64,000 bases of DNA from Unio delphinus (lineage: Eukaryota; Mollusca; Bivalvia; Unionida; Unionidae): assembly GCA_029339505.1 (NCBI GenBank), contig JAQISU010000170.1:2312001-2376000 (forward strand). The letters are read 5' to 3'. Both the position numbers and the translations under genes were made by a program. The notes beneath the pieces are model-generated. The model ran no database searches. It saw nothing but the letters and a program-made list of their open reading frames with translations, and was not told the origin of the DNA. Numbering within the stretch: position 1 is the stretch's first letter; the number at the start of each line of letters is the position of its first letter. Of the stretch, positions 21,138 to 33,344 are shown piece by piece.

Positions 21138-21530
21138 GGTCAGCATTAGATGTTGTTAAAGTGATTTTCTATTAAAAACATATTCCCAATCACATAGGTC
21201 AGCATTAGATATTGTTAAAGTGATTTTCTATTAAAAACATATTCCCAATCACATAGGTCAGCATTAGATGTTGTTAAAGTGATTTTCTATTAAAAACATA
21301 TTCCCAATCACATAGGTCAGCATTAGATGTTGTTAAAGTGATTTTCTATTAAAAACATATTCCCATTCACATAGGTCAGCATTAGATGTTGTTAAAGTGA
21401 TTTTCTATTAAAAACATATTCCCAATCACATAGGTCAGCATTAGATGTTGTTAAAGTGATTTTCTATTAAAAACATATTCCCGATCACATAAGTGATTTT
21501 CTATTAAAAACATATTCCCAATCACATAAG
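21138..21530. repeat. 59-bp minisatellite, about 6.5 copies
   Basis: The unit begins 'ggtcagcattagatgttgtt' and ends 'attcccaatcacata', with a period of 59 bp (for example starts at 21138 and 21197). Copies are nearly identical; the last one is truncated. It is intronic with no coding capacity. Confidence 0.95.
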
Positions 21531-21639
21531 CAAGATTATATTATAATAGCATGTAATAGAATATATTTTTTTTTAAAGCTGGCAAACAATTAAAATAAAT
21601 TTTAATTAAATCAGATATATCTAACAAACAGTATACTCA

Positions 21640-22272
21640 AAGTTGTATTTAGTACTAAGTATACTTAAGGCTGTATTTAGCACTAAGGATACTCAAGGCT
21701 GTATTAAGCACTAAGGATACTTAAATCTGTATTTAGCACTAAGGATACTCAAGGCTGTATTTAGCACTAAGGATACTTAAGGCTGTATTTAGCACTAAGG
21801 ATACTTAAGGCTGTATTTAGCACTAAGGATACTTAAGACTGTATTTAGCACTAAGGATACTTAAGGCTGTATTTAACACTAAGGATACTTAAGGCTGTAT
21901 TTAGCACTAAGGATACTTAAGGCTGTATTTAGCACTAAGGATACTTAAGACTGTATTTAGCACTAAGGATACTTAAATCTGTATTTAGCACTAAGGATAC
22001 TCAAGGCTGTATTTAGCACTAAGGATACTTAAGGCTGTATTTAGCACTAAGGATACTTAAGGCTGTATTTAGCACTAAGGATACTTAAGACTGTATTTAG
22101 CACTAAGGATACTTAAGGCTGTATTTAACACTAAGGATACTTAAGGCTGTATTTAGCAGTAAACATACTCAAGGCTATATTTAGCACTAAGGGTACTCAA
22201 GGCTGTATTTAGCGGTAAATATACTCAAGGTTATATTTAGCACTAAGTATACTCCAGGCTATATTTAGCAGC
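21640..22272. repeat. 28-bp minisatellite with 252-bp higher-order period
   Basis: About 22 units of 'actaaggatacttaaggctg' plus 'tatttagc' are present. Variant units (ttaaatct, tcaaggct, ttaagact, tttaacact) occur in the same order twice. The distinctive 'ttaaatct' unit starts at 21721 and 21973, a spacing of 252 bp or nine units. The last four units are more diverged. Confidence 0.93.
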
Positions 22273-23131
22273 TAGTTTTGTTTTCAGATGGTATTGCAAA
22301 CATCTGTTGCTGCTTCTAAAAAGTATTAATGCAATCAGTCTGGAAAATTGATAAAGAAAATTCCTTTTACATGGGTTTTATTAATTCCACATCATTCAGT
22401 CCTTCATTAAAATTACCCTTTAAAAAAGACTTGTGAAACAAAAGGAAAAATACTGAAATATGATTGTTGTGGTAAAATCTTGATAATTTGCTCATCCTTG
22501 TTTGATTTGGATGCGGTTTCACATTAGCTTTAGTTGAACTACAGTAGTCCCCCTCTTGTACGGCCCCCCTGACCAGCGGCCACCCGCTCCTAACGGCCAG
22601 AATTCGTTGGCACCGACGAGTTTCTGTTCAAAAGTACCCCTCACGAAAGGCCACCCGGCTAACGCGACCAGCGGCCAGCATTTTTGTGCAATAATATAAA
22701 ATTTACCCCTCACGAGCGGCCACATTTTATTTTTAAATGTATCCAGAACCAATAATCAATTCAAATCTTGACGTAAGGTAAGCAATTTTGATTATCTCTA
22801 TCGTAGATAACACGTCTCCGAGTGTCAAGTCGCCGTTAAAAGTGTCGACCAAAAATTTATAGTATATCGTTATCTGTGAAAGTCGATGTTTACAGGAAAT
22901 GGGCTCAATAATGTTATGATAGAGTTTGGGGTTTAACACCTATGTTGAGTTCTTCTCGTTGATGATTATAACCAGACGTAATTGTTATAATCATAACAAG
23001 GTCAGCCTAGGCTAAAAATAGATTTTGTACATTGGCACACAAAGACAACCTTAAAAAAAACAATAGGGTACCAGACAAAGACCGGAAAAATCACGTGACC
23101 ACACAAAATGGCTTCCTACGAAGGATTATTT

Positions 23132-23595
23132 GGTATAACGGTACTAATTGCGCATGACCAGATGGGTGGAGCTTAAAGTGTAGGGTCCATTGCAGGCAGT
23201 ACTAGAGGACAACACGAGCTATGATTGGTGGATTATGTAAGAGTTGTACTTTCTGTTAGGCTTAAAAAATAGTTTAGCCTCTTTGCAACATGTGAATTTA
23301 TGTTAATTCCTATATAGATCATATTTTGTATTTTTTATGATTTTTTGAAAATGTCATAGACATGACTGAAAATAAGTATGTTGTGACTAGATAACTCATA
23401 CCCCTGTCTAGTTCCAGCAGAGTTATCTCTCTTAAATGCAATGGAGTACCTGGTTTTGTCATCATCAAATTGACAATCTAACATTGTTCTCTATAACAGT
23501 GTGTGAGATGCATGCTAAATTAGGATAGAAAATATATTTATCTCTCCAAATATTAGCATTGAGGTCTATGGAAAAACAATTGGTACCGTGATACC
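23132..23595. repeat. Left 464-bp terminal repeat with inverted ends
   Basis: It starts GGTATAACGGTACTAATTG and ends CAATTGGTACCGTGATACC. The ends are inverted repeats with two mismatches. It is otherwise identical to the right copy except near 23306 and 23443. Confidence 0.9.
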
Positions 23596-25637
23596 TAAAA
23601 GATAATACCAGCTTCACAGTGTATCCATAGTAACGAGTATACATAACCACCACTTCTATACTGTCATAGTGTCATTTGGTTAAACAATGGATATTGAGAT
23701 GTTTTGGTCTAATATTGACAGACTTTTACATAGAAAATGCAGAAAATAACACACATTAGCTTTGGAATGGGGCTTTTGTAATTATATCTATAGCATATAT
23801 AGACTGATGGCTTTGTGACTGTGTAGTCAGCTCCAATATTAGCATACAGGCCATAAAAAGGTTATGTAAAGTTAATATAGTTAATTTTAGCCAAAGTATT
23901 GACTATTTTATGCGCAAAAGATGAAAAATCATGGATAAAAAACAACTCTCTTGTTCTTCTAAAGCATGTTATAGACCAGGATAGAGGACCTCTACTGGTC
24001 CTCTTGTAGATATTTCACTTGTACCATAAAGAATATTCTGGTATGAGTATTTTAGGTAATTTATTAAAGATATGGTATTCCTTCCTATTTTGATTTGAAT
24101 AGTCCTGCTCTAAATGTCTTTTTTTTGTTGTAAACTTTTGTGCCATGAAAAATGAACATGCGATTCCTTAGTTAGATAATCATTCTTGAGGTCTCTACTA
24201 CATATGGAAACCTGGATTTTAGGTCCTCACTTTATCAGTAATGCATTTTTGGATAATTTAATTGCATTGAAGTTAATACATGTGTCCTTGAACTCATCTA
24301 TATATAACATGGATAAGATCTTGGAGAAAATAAAAAGACCACACCTTATGTATATCATTAAGTTATCTCCCTTACACCAAACCTAAAATTTCAATAGATA
24401 AAAACCCACAATTTAAGTTAATGTGTAAGAAAATCAATAGAAGATTTGTGAAGAATCATATTAGCCCTTGGTCTTGATGCAAATTGAACTAGAAGTACTT
24501 TAATAATTTTTCCCAGTAAAGTTTAAAAGTTTGAAAACTGATCAAACATGCTTTGGGATTTTTGCTTAGGTATTTTTTCTGTCTAACAGAAGCCCATTAT
24601 TGTTAATTTCTTATTTAGAAGAAATATAACTTATATGCATCTATATTATCTACATTATTCACCCTTTTATATTAGCTAGGAATGAACACCATGTCACCTG
24701 ATAGTTGGTGTCTGTAAGGGATGTTATAGCACAGGTCCCTTTTTTATTGTCCCTTTACCTATGATCCACTGCCTCAAAATATTGTCCAAGGTAACATCAT
24801 CAAGCTCTCGCTTCTCATTTTTCTCATTGCTGCTTGTGTCTCCTTTAATTCCAGTATCATTAGCTAAATCTCCCATTTAGATACACACTTTTCTTCTGTT
24901 TATAAATCCATTGGACTCACTATACTCATTGTTAAACTTTAGCATTTTTCTGTATATCAGTCCACATTTTCAACCCCAAATCCATGATAACCACTTAGAA
25001 AAGCTGTTATTTACTTTATTTGGTGTCAGATTGGCTTATTGCATCAATTGTATGCACTACAGAAAGGAGGGAAGATTTCTGTTAGCATGACAAAGAGGCT
25101 GGGTAGCTTGACCTTTGTGTGAGGACTAGAGGTTAGTGACCTCTTGCATATACAGACAGTGTAAAGTGTTCAAAGCTAATACTTTATAATTAGATTGGGC
25201 CATGTCCACCTGTCCTTGTTGTTACTTTCTGTGTTAATGAAACAATTATAAGTCCTTTATTTTAGATCAAAATGTCTCTTTAAGAGTAGAACTGGTACAT
25301 GCTAACTAGTGTGTTGACCTTTGACCTTACTATTAAACAATATGACATAATGTGATTTATCGCATATCACCAAAGTGAAGTTTGATAAGTGCTAATATGA
25401 ACAAAACACAACTCATAGTTTAAAGAATTCATTTTATTTCAAAACATGAGTTTGATAGTGAAGCAAAAGTTTGCAAACAAGAGTTCCAACAGCTCAATAA
25501 CATTTCTATATACAATCATATAGAACATAGCTTAGTACTTCATAAAATTGTTTTTGACAAGCGAGACTAAGTACACTTGTTAGTTATATAGTCCCGAGCT
25601 ATTTCACAGATTATTGGAAAAATCAAGGTTTGCTATA

Positions 25638-26101
25638 GGTATAACGGTACCAATTGCGCATGACCAGATGGGTGGAGCTTAAAGTGTAGGGTCCATTGCA
25701 GGCAGTACTAGAGGACAACACGAGCTATGATTGGTGGATTATGTAAGAGTTGTACTTTCTGTTAGGCTTAAAAAATAGTTTAGCCTCTTGGCAACATGTG
25801 AATTTATGTTAATTCCTATATAGATCATATTTTGTATTTTTTATGATTTTTTGAAAATGTCATAGACATGACTGAAAATAAGTATGTTGTGACTAGATAA
25901 CTCATACCCCTGTCTAGTTCCAGCAGAGTTATCTCTCTTAAATGCAATAGAGTACCTGGTTTTGTCATCATCAAATTGACAATCTAACATTGTTCTCTAT
26001 AACAGTGTGTGAGATGCATGCTAAATTAGGATAGAAAATATATTTATCTCTCCAAATATTAGCATTGAGGTCTATGGAAAAACAATTGGTACCGTGATAC
26101 C
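25638..26101. repeat. Right 464-bp terminal repeat with inverted ends
   Basis: It starts GGTATAACGGTACCAATTG and ends CAATTGGTACCGTGATACC, so the 19-bp inverted ends have one mismatch. It lies in the same direction as the left copy. Confidence 0.9.
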
Positions 26102-26761
26102 ATTTCGGCAGACTCGACACAAGTTTTGTCTGCATAATTAAATCGCATACAGTCAGCAATAACCGAATAAATCATTACCAAACATTAAAATGTCATCACA
26201 TTAACGGATACATTATTTTCGAAGAAAGTCGGTTATTCTACTCGACGACATCGGGGGGGGGGATGCCGAACAATTGTATGTACAAAACGTCAAAAGACTC
26301 GTAAAAACAAGTTTATGTTGAAATAATTTGAATAAACAAAGTAATAACCGATAAGAAGGTTATTCAGCAGCAGTGGGAAAATGAAGCAAATGGAAAGACA
26401 ATTATGTATGTACCAAGATGTAAACGACGTTTTTGAATCCATTTGCAATGTGCATGAGAACAATACCCGTTCGCATATCAAACTTACGCCAAGAAAGCAA
26501 AAATAGTTACGTATATTCAGTTGAAATAAATTTGTTATTATAACAAAAAAAGCTTTTATTGATTAATGTTTCATTTAGACGAAGATATTTAATGTTTTGA
26601 AGTATGTAGCTTTCTTACTACGTACATTACATATACATGTACTTCTCATAATAAATTTAGCCCCCCTCTGGAACGGCCACCCGCCTTATAAGGCCACTTT
26701 CCCGGTGCAGCAGGGGTGGCCGTATAAGAGGGGGACTACTGTAGTAGGAAATCAAGACTTT

Positions 26762-27325
26762 ATATATGTACCTCAGATGCTTTAAACTTTTCACAATAAT
26801 TAGCTATATCATGTCAATGCAGTGGGAGCAAAGTACTGTTTTCTAAAGTTAGTTTGGGGGCCCTGAGTGGTCTAAAGCGCTCTCTGTTATGGATCACTTC
26901 CATCTCACCTCTGTCTGAGTGGGTTTGAGACTAAGATTCAGCTAATGTATTTATGTGAGAAAGCTTGCCAGCAGCTTCTCGTGGGTCGGTGGTTCTTTCC
27001 GGGGGGTTTCCGGATTCTTCCTCCACCATTAATACTGGCTGCCATGTATAGCCTGTATTGTGCTGAAAAATGGCGTTAAACCATAAAAAACAATGTCAAA
27101 ACAGTGGGAGCAAAGTACTGTTCTCAAATTAACACACAGGCAGCTAGCCTAAACTTGTCACATTAATTGGTTATATCATGTCAATGCAGTGGGAGCAAAG
27201 TACTGTTCTCAAAGACACACACAGGCAGCTGGCCTAAACTTATCACATTAATTGGCTATATCATATCAATGCAGCCAGAGCAAAGTATTGTTTTCAAAGA
27301 TACACTGAGGCAGCTGGCCTATAAA
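26762..27325. repeat. About 85-bp tandem repeat, 4 copies, split by a SINE
   Basis: Units contain 'cagtgggagcaaagtactgt', 'cacacaggcagct', 'ggcctaaacttatcacat' and 'taattggctatatcat'. The first unit is interrupted by the SINE at 26856-27090, and three more follow it. The copies become more diverged toward 27320. Confidence 0.85.
26856..27090 (+). repeat. tRNA-derived SINE, first family, head shortened
   Basis: The body matches the other first-family copies, ending 'aatggcgttaaaccataaaa'. The head reads 'gggccctgagtggtctaaag', lacking the 'ccaagtgg' segment present in the 61.8-kb copy, so the A box is partly deleted. No convincing target duplication is visible. Confidence 0.9.
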
Positions 27326-29235
27326 GGTATTTGAATCCATGACCCTTGGATTGTGTGTCTGCTGCATTACCAGCTGAACTGCCTTTGTAATTTTGTGAAT
27401 ATGTTGCATTTTGTTGTTGCAGTTAGCTCAGTTTTATTGTGCATTGTTTAATAATGTTATACATGTAGTTGGAATCATGAAAATGTGTTTATGGAATGTG
27501 TTATGAGTACTGCATGCTCATCACTGAATTGTCGTTTATGCTTCACAGTCTTTGATTAGTTTTTATGCTTTATGCTTATTTCTCAATCTTTGTGCATGGT
27601 AAAATCAGCAAATTGTTGCATGTGTGCGTCTCTGATGGTGCCACACCCTAACCGCAAAGGAAGGTTAATGTGATCAACATTTCAACCTATACTGGCTTGG
27701 ATTAAGTTTTAATGTGATATGCATTTAATCCAATATGTAAATTTTTGCACATTTATATTTATACTGTGATGGCCAATTTACTTTCATCACCAGTGTGTCA
27801 CTGACCAATTGGGTGAATTTTGTGTTTATGTTAATATTACAAGTTCTATTCTTGGAAGGTGCTGAATATTAATAATTTATCAGTGTCTTTCAAGAACTTA
27901 AAAAATTTAAAGTGTGGCAAGTTGGCTTTCTCAAGGTTTCTGTCAGGCAAATTAGATAACTCTTATGGGGGTGGGTGGGGGCAGGCCACATTTGCAATTC
28001 ACTCAAATATGAGAGGGTCCTAATATAGGTTGAAAGGGGAGCCAGGTGTTAAGATATAATCTTTTTAACTCAGCAGTGCAAATTGCAGTACATTAGTGAC
28101 AATTTGTAGTGATATCATACTTCACATTTGTCCATTTGTCTTCAAATGTCATTTCTGTGTCACTGTGTTTTCATTGTTAGCATGTAGCTAGGTTACTAGC
28201 TTTAATTTACTATCTCATGGCCATTTTGGAGATTCTTTAAATGGCTTTGTTGTAATCTGTTCAGTTCTTTTATCATTATTTGACCTCATAATCCAAATTC
28301 TTTGCAGTTGAGAGTAATAAAATACAACGGGGGTGGGGGGTTAAGAATTTTATTCACCATTTTGGTCTTTGCACAGCAGTGTGGGATGATTGTACTGTTT
28401 TTTATTGACATTAAATTTACCAACTGGAATTCCATATCTGAAAATTAATGAAGAATTGGATGTTGAATATATCAATTTACCATTTTACTGAACCATATCT
28501 GACTAAAACCATTCTGTTCTTTTGACACTTAAGGCTGGTGGTTTCTCTTGATGACATGGGGTACCACTCTGCCATAGAAACCAAAGTTGCCCAATCTTAT
28601 GTTGATATCTTTTGGGGTTATTTAGAACTGAATATACTAAATTTGGCACCCAGTTGACCCTTAATTTATTGAAAGATTTATTTGCAATATCTTTATCAGA
28701 TGGATTGGAGCAGTATTCTGTCAGTACTGTAACAATTACCGCAAAATGGTTTGGTTTATCACGGAATTGTTTAAGAAAAGATCACATTTATTGATGCAAC
28801 AAAAGCACCAGAAAAAAAGATTTGTTGGATATATCATGTAATACCTACAGATAAACAGTTATGTACTCTGCATGAAGTCTATATAGTACTTGTTGTCATT
28901 TACTATGTAGTTAACATTTATGATTGCAACAATTTCACTTTCAAGAAACAGGCAAGAAGTCTCATCAAATTTTGTGAGAACAAAGGCTACCCATATCAGA
29001 TAATAGAGAAAGCTTAATTAAAGCAAGAAGAAAAATTCATCTTGATCTACTCAGTCTTATTCCCTCAGATTGTAATTCTGGCAGTTTGATAGCAGCTATC
29101 TTTATACATAACAAAAAAAGTCATTGTGACTACTACTCAATACATTACAGCCTTTTCTTAGTTTTACAGGTGCTTCATAGAGGCTAGCTTTGAGGTTGAG
29201 TTGCTTTTGTTTGAATTTTTCGTCCAACATTTCAG
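27326..29235. other. Intronic stretch, nothing firm
   Basis: No gene or clear repeat. Short G-rich runs occur at 27967-27981 and 28329-28341. The stretch ends with the acceptor ccaacatttcag of the next exon. Confidence 0.5.
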
Positions 29236-29317
29236 GCTTCTCTTGTTATTCCATCTGATGAGGATTCACAGACATTTCAGGTCAATGCTACCAATGGAGA
29301 TGTCTACAAATTAAGAG
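29236..29317 (+). CDS. OSBPL10/11-like: ORP10/ORP11-like protein, third PH-domain exon
   Basis: The exon encodes ASLVIPSDEDSQTFQVNA followed by TNGDVYKLR, plus one base. This corresponds to PH strands 5-6; ORP11 has 'GAVISPSDEDSHTFTV-A-GE-YKLRA' here. Acceptor ccaacatttcag and donor AGAG|GTTAGT bracket it. It enters in phase 0 and leaves one base that the next exon completes to Gly. The conserved SDEDS-TF core makes the family assignment firm. Confidence 0.95.
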
Positions 29318-30868
29318 GTTAGTAAAAGATTTTTCAGTACCAAGTATTGGTCAGTCTTACTTGTAAATAGTAGATATGATGGGCACCAATATGTAGTCAT
29401 GTTCTTTTTACGGTGTACATATATATATGTGACATCTGCAATGAGTGACCACCTGCTATTTCCAACTACAATCATAATGCATGGATCGATTTTATTATAT
29501 AAAACGCTCTTTTATGAGCGACAACCTGATAAACTTAACCAGCAACCACAATATCTTGGCAAAATATGCATTTTGACATAGCTATGAATGACTGCATCAC
29601 AGAAACAAAAATAAACTCCATTGATGTTATTCAATCAATGTAAGAATGACTGCTCTTACTGTCTAAAACAAATATTTATTTTAAAAAATCGGCTGCCATT
29701 GTTTGACCTGTTTATTTTTAGCTATTCTTATATTGTTTTATAGTTTCTGTCATAAACCTGACTAAAAGTATATGAAGACTATTTTCAAGCCTGGTTACCT
29801 GCTTCTTATGTTCCCTGCATTCTGCATTATTCGAATAGGGATGAGTAGTGTAGGGAGCATAAAAAGCGGAACCAGACTAAGTATTTCTGCTTTATTGTAG
29901 TACCAGGCATCCCTATCAAAGACTGTATCACATGAGTAGACACAATTGACCTGTTTGTAATAAATTGTTACAATGACTGCTTAATTAGTAATGAATGTTT
30001 TGATAAAAAAACAAACATTAATTTTAAGGAATTTTAAAAGAAGAAAAAGGCATTGTTGCTACCAGTGATAGATGCTAGACTGTAAACTAGACAGGTCACA
30101 AATTGCCATTCTAGTGCATAAATTGACGTAGTGGTCACGTATATTATTTGTCTTGAGAGTTAATCTGAATTAAGAGGGGTGAATGAGGTCATTGTCTATT
30201 AAAGAAGCAAGAGAGAATTGGTTGTGGGATGCGATTGATAGTGTTCAAGATTTGTGATGTTTGTTGTCCACCCACCCACCCCCAGATATTAAGTGATTAC
30301 ATCTCAATCACAAAGCTGTCGTCTTTTCAAATTGGTACAACTGGGTTACACACTTTTGCTTATATAGTTATATAATCCCTGTATGTCATTTTTGAATGAA
30401 GCCACTGACTTTTTTCTCTGAGTAAATGGTTCTGTTTCTATGTGAGATAATTGTTTTTTTTAATTTTTTTAAAATTTCATTAATTGTTAGATATGGAATT
30501 CATTTGTATCAATTTTTCTTATTTTCCAACAGTCCAATCAGAACTGTCATACATTTGATATTACAACTGAGCACTAATAATTTTAGAACCTTAATAACAA
30601 TGAATGAAACTTCAGCTGAAAAGAGAAAATTTTTAAGGCTTGAGAAAAAAATTATTGTACCTGTAAGAAGTGAAAAAGAGCAGACCACTTGCAAAAAAGT
30701 GGTTTAAATGTCAGTAAAACAAATTTAGATTGTTATAAAGGAAAAGGTGTTATTCAGAATGATTGCATATGCTAAAATATGTGATATTCAAATGTAAATG
30801 TTATTTCATGTTTAATGATGGAAGTCTTTATTGTTGTATAATGTTGTTTTCAGATGAATGCATACAAT
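29318..30868. other. Intronic stretch, nothing recognised
   Basis: AT-rich sequence without supportable exon. Small open frames near 30426-30707 show no homology that I recognise. Confidence 0.5.
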
Positions 30869-31110
30869 ACATACCTGCCAACCTTTACGATTTTGGCGTG
30901 AATTTCATGACTTTTTCAACAAATCACGAATTCGTGCCGCATGCAAAAAATTCATTTCCCAATTTTCAGTTATTTAAAATATTTAATAAAATAACCAATT
31001 TCCCGTTATGTAGTAGTCGTGATATCGGCAGTTGAAACAGTCCGTTACTACTGGTTGCAGTATTAATGAACTATAGCTGATTGGTACTGTTGGCCCGGTT
31101 GCAAGCATTT

Positions 31111-31159
<49 letters not shown>

Positions 31160-31920
31160 TAGTTTTACAAATGCTTTTAAAAATAAAATGGAGCCTAATT
31201 GGAATTTTTTTTTCGTGCATGCTCTGCCAATTCTAATTTGAATTACCATTCAACAACTTATCTTGAAAATGTCTTCACCACCAAGGAAAAATATAGTCCA
31301 AGTTTCCTCTGACCCTTGTTACCCCATTTTTACTTTGGAAATTTGTCTTTTGTCCATATTATGTGACTATATGACCTCATTGACATGTAGTTTGCAAGAT
31401 TTGTATAGTCATGTGACTTGCACTGAAAATAGGCAGATCCAGGTCAAATTTTAGTAATGACATACTTTCGTTTCTTCTGTCAGCGGATTAAAGACATAAC
31501 GAATGTTATGCTCACAATTTTTGAGCAAATAAATCATATTCCTATCGATTTATTACAGGTATATCTCAATCAAAGGTTGTTCAAGTTTGCTAGTAAGAGG
31601 CTGCCCCATGCTGACACCAAATGGTGTTGGCGATTTCCAACTTTTTTTTATAGTGAATAGACTCTGACTCTACACCCCAACAAGAAACATCCAAATATAA
31701 AAATTAGTGTGGCAAGGGTCAGAGGAAATTTGGAATAGAAAAAAGAAATATATTGCACAAAAAGTGAAGTTTCGTTTGGAATATACCAAACTTTTGCCGT
31801 GCATTCATTTATTCTGACAAATAATAGCAGACTCGAGGATAACTTCACGAATTCATGTCAAAATTCACTAATTCTTGTCACCATATTCATGAATTTTGAG
31901 CCTGGAGGGTAGGCATCTAT
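30869..31920. mobile_element. hAT-like non-autonomous element, copy 1
   Basis: The left end reads 'catacctgccaacctttacg', close to the hAT end at 5779 ('catacatgccaaccattacg'); the right end 'ctggagggtaggcatctat' is an imperfect inversion of it. A second copy lies at 44245-44845, sharing 'acgattttggcgtgaat', 'agtcgtgatatcggca' and 'gattggtac' with substitutions. A (TA)n run at 31112-31155 interrupts this copy. No transposase is visible. Exact ends and target duplication are uncertain. Confidence 0.65.
31112..31155. repeat. (TA)n microsatellite
   Basis: A pure TA dinucleotide run of about 22 units inside the hAT-like element. Confidence 0.95.
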
Positions 31921-32297
31921 TACACTATTTTAGCAAGAACTATTAATAAAGAATAGAATATATGTGCAGTGATTGTGGTTATTTTTCTTGAAATTGTTTT
32001 AAACGGTACCATGGAAGCTGGTATTGTACAAACCTGCTTTGAAAGACCATCTGTCATGAGAGACCACTATTTGTTGTCAGATGTGGGCTGTCTCTCATAA
32101 CAGGTTTTACTATATATGTGATTGCATTCATCCATAATGCATGCTGGCTTTTTGGGAGTGGGGGTTGGTGCCCATGCAAGTACAAATTCATATACTGAAC
32201 CTGTTGAGTTTTCAAAATGTTAAATGCCTGCACCTTAAAAAAAGCAAATTCTGAACCATGCAAATGTATTGCAATATTTCATAATGTTTGCTTTCAG

Positions 32298-32374
32298 GTG
32301 TTGATGCCAAAGAAAGGCAGCAGTGGGTTGACAGATTACGGTCAACATCAGAATACCATGCAGCTAATGTACAA
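32298..32374 (+). CDS. OSBPL10/11-like: ORP10/ORP11-like protein, fourth PH-domain exon
   Basis: After two bases completing Gly, the exon reads VDAKERQQWVDRLR, then STSEYHAANVQ, and ends at donor CAA|GTAAGT in phase 0. This is the C-terminal alpha helix of the PH domain; the DAKERQ-WV--L signature and the invariant Trp are the ORP10/ORP11 pattern. It completes the PH domain (about residues 49-143 if the upstream exons belong). Confidence 0.95.
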
Positions 32375-32866
32375 GTAAGTTACTGGATCAATCCAAATCA
32401 TTAATGATGTAGATTGGTGTATTTGCATGATTAATGTTGTGTAATTCCATCACACATAAAATGCCGACTTCAGAATAATGCTGAATAATGATACATAATA
32501 AATGATGTACACAATAGTGAATGTGATTTATATGTTTATGATAGACTAACAGAATGTTCTCGACTAATTTCTATTTTTCTGAAATTGTTGGTGATGGTCC
32601 AGTCCAGAAAATTGGTCCATTTTGTAGAAATTCAGGATTTTGGTGTTGCTTGCAAGTAATGAATTCAGTTGTTTAGATTGAAATTATACCCATGTATGGC
32701 AAGTATGCTTCAGCTTTATCATTTCCACTGGAATTTTTCTTTCCAAACATTCTGTATATTATCATTTATTATCAATAATAATAATAATAATAATAATAAT
32801 GAGGACTTTGTATAGCGCCTAATCTTTTGAAGCTCTAAGCGCTTTATACCATCAATAATGATATGA

Positions 32867-33166
32867 CTACACTACAGAACAACAAATGACAAAAACATTG
32901 AAATTGGAAAACATAAAAACATATTGAAAACATATAAGATACAAAACATGATTAGTTTGTCCCTGCAGTCGAAACAGGTGAGTCTTAAGAGCACTCTTAA
33001 AAGGGACCACTGTGTCTTTGTGTCTAATTTCAATGGGCAATTCGTTCCACGTCGCCAGGCCCTGGTGTGCAAACGAACGTTGTCCATATGACTTTGTTTT
33101 CACCTTGGAAACAATGAGTATACGATTATCAATAAGAGCGTAAAGATCTGGCTGGTGTATACACAT
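32867..33166 (-). pseudogene. LINE C-terminal domain
   Basis: The frame reads TKSYGQRSFAHQGLATWNEL, then PIEIRHKDTVVPFKSALKTH. This is the family-typical C-terminal block ('YG-RSF---AP-LWN-LP--IR---S---FKS-LKTHLF'). A stop and frame change separate it from the reverse transcriptase. Confidence 0.88.
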
Positions 33167-33344
33167 GGGTGAGGCTGGATAGGTATGTTGGACTGGAGTC
33201 TGTCATTGAAACATAGCACAGAGAACAAATTTTGTGTTTGATTCTGTATTGAATCGATAGCCAGTGTAGGGTACAGAGCAGTTGTGAAGTGTGCTCTGAT
33301 CAAGGTACTCTAAAGATGATCCATGCTGCTGTGTTTTGAAGTTT

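Larger units (their letters stand above)
23132..26101. mobile_element. Unusual unit with two 464-bp direct terminal repeats
   Basis: Two copies of a 464-bp sequence (23132-23595 and 25638-26101) differ at only three positions that I can see. They flank about 2.04 kb with no substantial open frame. The outer flanks share ATTT (23128-23131 and 26102-26105), a possible 4-bp target duplication. The layout is that of a non-autonomous LTR element. However, each terminal repeat starts GGTAT and ends ATACC in place of TG...CA, and carries its own 19-bp inverted ends. A pair of MITEs mobilising intervening DNA is the alternative. Confidence 0.7.
22540..26743. mobile_element. Pogo-like DNA transposon shell containing another element
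   Basis: The left end CAGTAGTCCCCCTCTT at 22542 and the right end, with the same sequence on the opposite strand closing at 26741, match in 23 of 24 terminal bases. Both are flanked by TA. GC-rich subterminal motifs ('cggccacccg', 'accagcggcc') repeat near each end. No transposase frame is seen in the roughly 1.2 kb belonging to this element. The interior from 23132 to 26101 is a separate insertion. Confidence 0.85.

Noticed and set aside
21138..22272. CRISPR array suggested by regular repeats
   Set aside because: The repeats are directly tandem with no unique spacers, in eukaryotic intronic DNA.
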